Shown here piece by piece: positions 56,681 through 64,000 of a DNA stretch of 64,000 nt; position 1 is the stretch's first letter; every line of letters begins with the position of its first letter. The stretch covers positions 124,001-188,000 of the forward strand of contig JAFEUB010001116.1 in assembly GCA_024529925.1 (NCBI GenBank), written 5' to 3'. The DNA comes from Ophthalmolycus amberensis. Taxonomy: Eukaryota > Chordata > Actinopteri > Perciformes > Zoarcidae. A program made the position numbers and the translations under genes. The notes beneath the pieces were generated by a model that saw nothing but the letters and a program-made list of their open reading frames with translations, did not search any database and was not told where the DNA came from.

Positions 56681-57380
56681 ATAAATATATGTATGTATGT
56701 GGATCAGATCCTGCTAGCAACACCTCACATCTCCGAAATCGTCAGAGCAGATTTTTTAAATTTAAATTTGGAGCTTAAACAACTAACTTCTCGCCTCAAA
56801 ACATCCTAAAATTACTTTCTGTGACTTAACAATAGTAGTATTTCGAAAGTTTCAACTTCCAGTTGTGTGATTTCTCCTCCGCCATTGTTTCCTGTTGCTG
56901 GTGCAAAATGCATTCTGGGATATTTGGCTGTCCCAAGTACAGACAAGTCACCTCCGATGCATCCCCGGTAAAATGGGCGGAGCCACATCCGGGCATTAGG
57001 ACCGTGCTTGGCTCGATGTGAACTTTGAATTGGAACAGTACTTGGGCTGAGACTGATGACGTTTCACAAGTCCACGAGTTCACAAGTACAGAGAAGTACG
57101 CATGTTGAGAAAGGCACGATCACTTGTTGGAAATCCTCTTTATGGGTTGTTGCATCTCCTGTCCACCTGTTGTGATAGTTTTAATGTCGGCACACAGACA
57201 ACATGCTATCTCATCACTTCGACTTTCTATCTCATAATTTCGACCATGGGGATATTTTTATTTTCACATCTAACTTTTCATTTTTTTCTTTTCTTTTTTT
57301 TTTGCTGGCGGATTCGCGGGCCACATAAAATGACGTGGCGGGCCGGATCCGGCCCGCGGGCCGTAGTTTGCCCATGCCTG
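55565..57380. mobile_element. hAT-type element with ATTTAGAG target duplication, unit 2 copy
   Basis: Counterpart of the unit 1 element, flanked by ATTTAGAG at 55557-55564 and 57381-57388. It is longer because it retains 221 bp (56337-56557) absent from unit 1. That segment contains a terminal-like CGATTCGTTGTTGTAGCCCT motif of yet another hAT family. Confidence 0.8.
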
Positions 57381-58267
57381 ATTTAGAGTCACACAGACCA
57401 TAAAGCAGGGGATGCTTTAGGGCGGGGCTACACGCTGATAACAAAAGGTATAAATCAGGTGACATAACAATATCATAACTCTGTGAAATGCCTTTTAATT
57501 TAAATGTAAGTTATTTAAGTTGAGTGTAGTGTTCTGTACTTCTTTATGTGTTGTAGTTTTAATTGGAAATAATTATTATAATAATTTGCAAAACATTTTG
57601 CCTGATTTGAAATGTTTTCAATCTCAGATTTATTTAAAGTCGCAGTCACGTGTCTGATTAAATCTCTGAGTGCTGCTTATGTTCTTTTAACTCCGTTGTT
57701 CTTCATTAGTCATATTTGATATCAGATAATCATCTTCAGCTTTTTGATCCTCTACTCCTCAGAACGACTCTCCTCAGGACTCTCCTGATTGGTCGCCTCA
57801 AATGACGATGACGATGATGCCGCGTCCCACTCCAGCAGGACGCTCCTCTTCCTCAGGCAGCGGTTCAGCCGCTGTCGGTCCCGAGAGTCGACGGTCCAGC
57901 GCGTGTGTGTTAGTGTGTGTGTTAGTGTGTGTGTTAGTGTGTCTGTGAGTGTGTGTGTGTTAGTGTGTGTTAGTGTGTGTGTGTGAGAGTGTGTGTTAGT
58001 GTGTGTGTGTGTGTGTTAGTGTGTGTGTGTGTGTGTGTGAGAGTGTGTGTTAGTGTGTGTGTGTGTGTGTTAGTGTGTGTGTGTCGGGTTGTTTCTCAGA
58101 AAGAGACGTTGGGGGGGGGGGGGGGGGGGGGTGTGAACACACCACGACCACACACACGTCACGAGTGCTGCCCCCAGAAAGACAAGCCTTCCCGGCTCAC
58201 CGATAAATGTCCAACGGTCGGGTGGCTTGTGAGGTCGCAGCCTGATCAGAGAAAGCCGCCGTTCAAC

Positions 58268-59034
58268 ATGTCCCCGAGGATCCTGTCCATCGCGCTGCTG
58301 CTGCTCTCGGGGTGTCTGTGCGTCCAGTCCTTCGCAGGAAACGGTGAGCACCAAACGACCACCACACGTTGAGATGAGGCAACGTTTTTGTCTCTTATTT
58401 GTCATAATTATTCCACATCTAGCCGTTAGTGGAGGACGGCTCTGTGTGTCGTCTGTTGCTCCCATATTCTAAAGATGTAACGTTTCAGTTATTGTCGTCC
58501 TGCTTCATTTGTGGCCCGTGTGTGTGTGTGTGTGTGTGTTGCATTTAGAGCCCAGTGAACCTGCTGTTGTATGTCAATGGGTGTTGAAGCGCTTTGAGTG
58601 GTCGGAGCACTAGAACGGTGCTGTCCATTGACTGAGTGAATGAAAGTCTCTCTTCTCTCTGGGCTTCTCAGGACGCCTCGTTCGCAGAAGGTTGTCCGTG
58701 CTGCACTGAGGTCTCCTCCGCTGACATCAGCAGCAAAGTCATCGGCGACGTGTATCGAAAACAATCTTCCAGGTCTCGCTGCCCGGAGGCCATAATGTAA
58801 GTTGATACATCTCATCAAAGCACACGAGCAGAAGACACTCAGATCTCACTTCACTTCTATTCATGTGTCCCAGCTTCTGCACACCCGGGGGGTGGGTCTG
58901 CGTGGATCCACAGGCTGAATGGGCCAAGAACCGTAAGTTGGAGCAACACTTACTGGAACACAAGAGTTCACAGAAACACTAACGCTCTCCTCTCTCGTCT
59001 CTCTGTAGTCACTGCCAATATGACGAAGGCGTGA
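58268..59034 (+). pseudogene. CC-type chemokine, frameshifted copy
   Basis: Exons at 58268-58343, 58672-58796, 58874-58932 and 59009-59034 mirror the intact copy, with all splice sites kept. Exon 2 is 125 nt instead of 124 because one extra C lies at 58696-58697 in the LSCC codons. The frame then reads SVLH and stops at TGA 58707-58709, before either of the paired cysteines. The predicted product is a signal peptide plus about a dozen residues. Everything else is nearly identical to the intact gene. It may be a true recent pseudogene, or a one-base assembly or sequencing error in an otherwise functional duplicate. Confidence 0.8.
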
Positions 59035-59474
59035 CCCCCCCCCCCCCCCCAAAGAGCAACACACACACACCTGGAAGTGTCACATGAAGAAACTAATATG
59101 TTTAGTATCTCAAAACATGTTTTCTGAACAATGTTTCAATCATAACGAGATATTTTGCTGGCTGTGATATAAATTCTGTTTCATATTTATTCTCGTTATT
59201 ATCGACCCGAGATCTTTAACATTCTCGATGTTTTGGTTCATTTTGTAAAAAGAAAAGTTGAATGAAATCTGAAGTAAAGCAGTAAATTTAAAACAGAAAC
59301 AGTATTGTTTACATGTTGTGTTACCTTGTCATCATTTCAAATGATATTAAAACATAAATCGTGTCATGTTGCTTCAGTCCTTAATTCAAACCTGGCTCTT
59401 GAAATCACCTGATGTCTTTTATGACTAGCAGTCGACTCATATGGCTTTATGTTTAGGAGCAGGGCGGCCGATAT

Positions 59475-59508
<34 letters not shown>

Positions 59509-59625
59509 CACTGATATCATGTTTTTTTGCATCTGGTAAAATAAAACATTTAACACTCGACCTGTTGCTCAAAATTTAATTTATTGTCTATTAAACTATC
59601 TATCTATCTACCTACCTACCTACCT

Positions 59626-59692
<67 letters not shown>

Positions 59693-60197
59693 GATATGAA
59701 AAAATATTATAAAAGAATAAATATAAAAAACAAAATATATTTTATTCAATTAATTAATTAAATGTATTATTTTATTAATCTAATATGTAATGTCTTGAAG
59801 GAAAAAAACGAAAGATGCACATTCTTTTCGAAAAACAAAACTTGTAAATAAACTGATGTAATAATAACTCCAGCAGGTCAGCAGCAGTGAGGTCGCAGTG
59901 AGACAGCATTATTAAAATATATACAGTTACCTGATAGAAATGTGCCACTATTAGAGATTATTTGTGATATGAGATAAATGACTGGAAGTCACCATTGTTA
60001 ACATAGTGAACTGTGACCTCGGGTATCACAAGCTTGGGACAATTACAACCAAACCACCATCTTCAAACTGTTTTGCTTAAATATTGTTTCTTTGTTCATC
60101 TACTTTGTCACTGTAGTCAGACAGTCAGGGACATAAAAGGCTTCACAGCAGAACAACTCTGAGCATTGATGACAACAGATTTAATGATGAAACATAC

Positions 60198-60790
60198 CTT
60201 CATCTGAAATGCTGTCAGGCATACGTCTGGATTGGCCTCCATCAGTTCAAGAAGGACGTCTTCTTCCACTGCTGTGTCAGTTTCATCAACAATGTGAAGT
60301 TCAGCTGCATCACGGAGCCCAAACTTGTTTTTGACTGCAGGATGATGAGCATGACAACAGATAAAGATAACAAACAGGTTTTAACTGCACATAATAACTG
60401 ACTGATCAACCATATTATCTATAAAACATATCTGAAATTGCATGCTTTGACTTAACAGCAGTATTGTGATGTTGCATTGTAGCCATTACCAACATTGTAG
60501 TGTACAAAACAAAACAGTAGCTTTCATAAGCAAAAACTAAAAGCACCATCAGCCGTCTACTCGTGTTTATAGCTGTGATGGCAGACAAACTGTTGTCCAG
60601 TTGTGGCAACACTTGTATTTTTAGCTAAGCAACCAAGAGAATCCAGATAAGGGAATTTAAAATCTTTTTATTTGACGCAAGATGTTACTCACCTTCATTG
60701 ATGAATTCCAAATAGGTGAAACCAAGCTGTAGTCGGATGTACTTCTTGGTACTCTGGTATTTCGTATTTAGCCACCAGCTTCACTGACAT
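60198..60790 (-). pseudogene. 5' exons of the unidentified protein gene, unit 2 (frameshifted)
   Basis: Same two exons as in unit 1: A 60790-60693 with ATG at 60790, B 60334-60198. The exon A frameshift is identical, so it predates the duplication. Exon B differs by one replacement (KFV to KFG). This copy keeps the upstream flank: a probable 5' UTR exon ends at donor CAGAAG|GTAAGA (60870 leftwards), with a short intron and an acceptor AACTCAAG at about 60812. It therefore probably still has the original promoter near 60960. Confidence 0.5.
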
Positions 60791-60801
60791 ACGTCAGCCC
60801 A

Positions 60802-61262
60802 CACTTGAGTTAACGCTTCATTTCATATGACGATAAACAGCCTGGTTAAGTCAATATATTTGTTCTTACCTTCTGAAATAGTATATTCCGGACACCGAGT
60901 TTTCTCCACCGTCACCGTGAGTTCAAGAAGAGACCGGATGTGTACGCAACTCAGTCAGGAGAGCTTTACGTTAACTCCGCCCCCAGAGCTATTTCAGCGC
61001 TGCACGTGCTAAAAGAACCCCCAAATCAACACTGATCAACTCAAAATATGTTTCACTGGAAAATTAACACCAATTAACACTACCAATGTTGCTGTGCGGA
61101 GTCCATTAGTCCTGGCTTTATGCAATATTCACACGTTTTTGTTGTGAAAATATGCAAATAAAGCTCGTGACGTAATGGCTTGTTGCAAAAAATAAATGAT
61201 TTCGGCTGAAAGGAAGTCAGTAAAAAAACTCACTTTTTCGTGGTAAATAGTTTACATAATTC
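60802..61262. other. Unique spacer right of the duplication
   Basis: Contains the likely non-coding first exon and promoter of the minus-strand unidentified gene (about 60870-60980), then AT-rich sequence with no coding signal. A near-CRE TGACGTAA lies at about 61168. Confidence 0.45.
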
Positions 61263-61483
61263 TGACGTCAGGCGTCTCTCCCGCTGCACGTGAGGATCAG
61301 CTGTTGCGAGTCGGTTCCTCCGTTGTCGCGGCAACGGTTGCATAGCTGCGGATGTTTGTTTGGGGTTCGGCGGGGCTGATGACGTCACGTTCCAAAGTTC
61401 CTTTCAACTTTGATTATCTTTGCTCTGTGACGTCACGTTCCAAAGTTCCTTTCAACTTTGATTATCTTTGCTCTGTGACGTCA
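61263..61483 (+). promoter_or_regulatory. CRE cluster with 48-bp tandem repeats and an X-box-like site
   Basis: Perfect TGACGTCA palindromes lie at 61263-61270, 61380-61387, 61428-61435 and 61476-61483. The last three are spaced exactly 48 bp because they head tandem copies of a 48-bp unit. GTTGTCGCGGCAAC (61322-61335) matches an RFX X-box inverted repeat. The coiled-coil gene starts at 61595, so this is very likely its promoter. Confidence 0.75.
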
Positions 61484-61594
61484 CGTTCCAAACGCTGCCT
61501 TTCATGTTGACTGGGTCAGAGCCTCTGGTGAGACACCTCATTGTTTGAACTGACTCTCTCTGGTAAAGTCTCTTATTTTGAACTAACTGTGAAA

Positions 61595-63346
61595 ATGTCT
61601 TCAGATAAAGTGACCAAACATAACGGACGGAGTGCAGACATACCTGTACCTCACCGGAGACACCATCAGAGAATGGCAGAAGAACTTGAGGTACAGACAC
61701 AATTGGACACAATCCCTCTACTCCAGAATGAGGTGAAACGGTTAAAGGAGGAGAACGAGATGTTACAGCAGAATCACACGTCTGACTTCCTCAAGTCAGT
61801 CAGACAGAAACTACAAATACGAATGCTCAAACGCACAGAAGAGAAGCATGCAATCTTAGAAAAGAAGCACGCGGATTTAAATGAGGAATTCATCTCATTT
61901 AAAAAAAAAGCTTATGAATCCGAAGGACTCTTGGTGAGACTGAATGCAGAACAACTAAAAGGAGAGAAAGGAGAGGCAAAGAAGCAGAGTGGCTTCTTTG
62001 GTAAGATTAGACGTGGTCTGAAATCCATCACTAAGTCAAATCTACAAATCCAGAGGGAAGAGTATTTAAAGTGGATTCAGTTACAATATGAGGAGATGGA
62101 AGGTCTCAGAGATCTCAATGATCACTTAGAGAACGAGCTAGAAATAGCGATCAACCAGACTCGGCGAAGTAAACTCAATAAAAAGTTGTTGAAGGCTCAG
62201 GAGGAACTCACTGCAAACAAAACAACTGCTGAGCTTCTGCAGGATGAGGTCAGACTCTTGAATCATGAGGCCGATGAAAAGGACAGAGTGCTGGACACGG
62301 CTGAACAGGACAACTGTTCTGTGAAAGACCAGCTGGACAAAGTGGAGCTGGAGCTGTTGATGATAAATTTCAACTATGAGACCTTGAAAGATTCCAACGC
62401 CGACTTGTCCAACAAATTGGAGGCGGTCATGGCTGAGAAGGAAAAGTTGGAAATAGAGCTGCAGCAATTGCAACGAAACGGTAGCACAGCAACAAAAACA
62501 GCTCCAGGACGCCAAGTCACTCACAATAGAAGAGATGATTGTGGAGTCCAATACAAAACAGGAGAACCGTTCTGTGAAAGACCAGCTGGAAAAAGTGGAG
62601 TCGAAGCTGTTAAAAAGAAATTTCAAGTATAAGACCGTGAAAGATTCCAAGGCCGAGTTGTCCAGCAAATTGGAGGCGGTCATGGCTGAGAAGGAAAAGT
62701 TGGAAATAGAGCTGCAGCATTGCAACGAAACGGTAGCACAGCAACAAAAACAGCTCCAGGACGCCAAGTCACTCACCAAGTCACTCACCACAGAAGAGAT
62801 GATTGTGGAGTCCAATAAAAAAGTTGATTTCCACATCCGTGAAAAACAACAATTAAAAGATTTTCTAAAGCAGCTCAACACAAAAATGTCTGAAGGTGAA
62901 CAGACACCTCCCCTCCCCTCTCCTCCCCTCCCCTCTCTTCTCCCCTCCTCTCCCCTCCCCTCCCCCCTCCCCTCCTCTCCTCTCCTCCCCCCTCCTCTCC
63001 TCTCCTCTCCCCTCCCCCCTCCCCTCATCTCCTCCCCTCCCCTCTCCTCTCCTCCCCCCTCCTCTCCTCTCCTCTCCCCTCCCCTCCCCTCATCTCCTCC
63101 CCTCATCTCCTCCCCTCTCCTCTCCTCTCCCCTCCTCTCCCCTCCCCTCTCCCCTCCCCTCTCCCTGACTACTGACATAAGGACGGTAAAGTTAGGACAC
63201 AAGAATACTTTGGCTCCAATCCCCCACCCCACCACTGAGCCCAGGGACCCTGAGGCCCAGGTCATATCAAAGAACAAGCAAAAAGCTTCTATGGGGTTTC
63301 AGACGTTCAACCGCCTCCCACCCATCTCCAAAAGGCCAGTGTTGTA
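61595..63346 (+). CDS. Intronless coiled-coil protein with internal duplication and a one-base frameshift
   Basis: The frame starting at ATG 61595 (A at -3) encodes a long heptad-rich coiled coil: RLKEENEMLQQN, LEKKHADLNEEF, LNDHLENELE, VKDQLDKVELELL. It has a basic GFFGKIRRGLKSITKS patch near residue 135. As written it stops at 62630. The continuing coiled coil (VKDQLEKVESKLLKRN onward) is one base over, to the stop at 63344-63346. An 84-codon segment (about 62304-62554) is tandemly repeated at 62556-62806. The two copies show that the frame changes because of one extra A near 62466. A pyrimidine tract then encodes a PLPSPP-like low-complexity stretch, or is intronic (GTGAAC at 62896). There are no introns in the first 1.3 kb. 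I do not recognise the family. Confidence 0.6.
62907..63167 (+). repeat. 260-bp pure C/T tract (CCCCTCT/CTCC variants)
   Basis: Strand-asymmetric polypyrimidine array containing only C and T. Every forward frame reads as Pro/Ser/Leu repeats and the reverse as Gly/Glu/Arg repeats, so the long open frames on minus are not genes. Such mirror-like polypurine-polypyrimidine tracts can form triplex DNA. Confidence 0.9.
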
Positions 63347-63428
63347 GAGTTAAAAACACGCCACTTCCTCCCCCATTGTCCTAGGTCCTGAGCCTGGGGC
63401 CTTACTGCGTGAGTTGTGAGGAGTGGGC

Positions 63429-63641
63429 GACTGTGGCTCAGTGGATAGCAGGGCCGTCTTTAAATCAGAGTTCAAACCCCGGCTCCGGCTCTGCTAGTTG
63501 CATGTCTTGTTTGCATGTCTTGCTTGAGCAAGACACTTAACCCCAAAAATTGCTCCCGTAGCTGTGTCTACGGTGTAGAAATGTGATAGACTTTAGTCGC
63601 TTTGGATAAAAGCGTCTGCTAGATGACTGTAATGTAATGAG
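63429..63641 (+). mobile_element. tRNA-derived SINE
   Basis: Starts with a Pol III A-box-like segment (TGGCTCAGTGGATAGCA), then a B-box-like GAGTTCAAACCCC about 30 bp on. It ends with the widespread fish SINE tail GGATAAAAGCGTCTGCTAGA and a short TGTAATG repeat. Confidence 0.75.
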
Positions 63642-63685
63642 TTTAGGTTGATGAAACTGAGGAAACGTCAGGCTGTGAGAGTGAT

Positions 63686-64000
63686 TCTTACAGCCCAACG
63701 GTCCTTCAATACACGTCCCGACGCAGAATAGTGAGAGTGATTCTTACAGTGTTATGTGGTAGTGTAGTTAGTGGACCCAAACGCACGCACACAGCAGGTT
63801 TACTCCAGCCAAGACTTTATTTAACGGTGCAGGAGCAGTCACAGAATGAACCAACAAAAAACAAAGACTAACTGTCCAACAAACTAAAGTCACTCCGATA
63901 ATCTCCTCCGGAGTCGGGAGGGAAGCTCAACCGAGGCCGGGACAGGTAGCCTCCGGAGTCGGGAGGGAAACTCGACCGCACTCAAAACTAAAGGAACAGA
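63686..64000. repeat. Dispersed repeat shared with the duplicated unit, plus a tandem 5' motif
   Basis: The segment GCCCAACGGTCCTTCAAT and its continuation to AGTGAGAGTGATTCT (about 63692-63747) also occur at about 45246-45297 and 53965-54017. GAGAGTGATTCTTACAG itself appears twice here (about 63677 and 63733). The last 100 bp contain two copies of CCTCCGGAGTCGGGAGGGAA. This looks like the end of an interspersed element continuing beyond the window. Confidence 0.5.

Larger units (their letters stand above)
51999..60801. repeat. Tandem segmental duplication, unit 2 (8.8 kb)
   Basis: Direct repeat of 43276-51998 ending GTCAGCCCA at 60801, after which unique sequence resumes. It differs by small substitutions, microsatellite lengths, a 174-bp segment missing relative to unit 1 and a 221-bp segment unit 1 lacks. 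Such low divergence implies a recent event or recent gene conversion. Confidence 0.95.

Noticed and set aside
62138..63277. A 379-codon frame on minus opposite the coiled-coil gene
   Set aside because: Much of it is Gly/Glu/Arg from the complement of the C/T tract; the coherent coiled coil is on plus.

Overview
The window reads as nuclear DNA of a ray-finned (teleost) fish, probably a spiny-rayed (percomorph-type) species. The evidence is multi-exon genes with canonical GT/AG introns, vertebrate orthologues in compact spacing, many AT/TG microsatellites, and fish-type hAT, LINE and tRNA-SINE repeats. Gene models were assembled by hand from reading frame, splice sites and phase. No database search was run, and orthologue comparisons rest on recalled family sequences.

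Left part (1-6300): repeat-rich flank, then a minus-strand TRIM-family gene (B-box, coiled coil, PRY-SPRY; 403 codons intact) whose upstream RING segment is broken at a near-perfect palindrome.

Central conserved block (7030-41110): strip1 (minus, 20 coding exons, 813 aa), ahcyl1/IRBIT (minus, 17 coding exons, 550 aa), srsf3 (plus, 166 aa, with a likely 450-nt poison exon in intron 3) and cdkn1a/p21 (plus, 163 aa, p53-type half-sites upstream of a TATA box). In human, STRIP1-AHCYL1 and SRSF3-CDKN1A are neighbour pairs on two different chromosomes. Here the pairs adjoin, with ahcyl1 and srsf3 head-to-head across a 1.2-kb spacer carrying CRE, NRF1-like and ZNF143-like motifs.

Right part (42200-60801): nested hAT-type DNA transposons followed by a young direct tandem duplication, unit about 8.7 kb (43276-51998 and 51999-60801, 2-bp CA microhomology at the junction). 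Each unit holds hAT debris, a four-exon CC-chemokine gene on plus, and the 5' end of an unidentified minus-strand gene that already carries a frameshift in both copies. The first chemokine copy encodes 94 aa; the second has a one-base insertion just before the CC motif that gives an immediate stop.

Far right (60802-64000): a promoter with four perfect TGACGTCA sites (three in 48-bp tandem repeats) and an X-box-like site, then an intronless coiled-coil gene with an internal 84-codon tandem duplication, a one-base frameshift and a 260-bp pyrimidine-only tract. A tRNA-derived SINE and a dispersed repeat also found inside the duplicated unit close the window.
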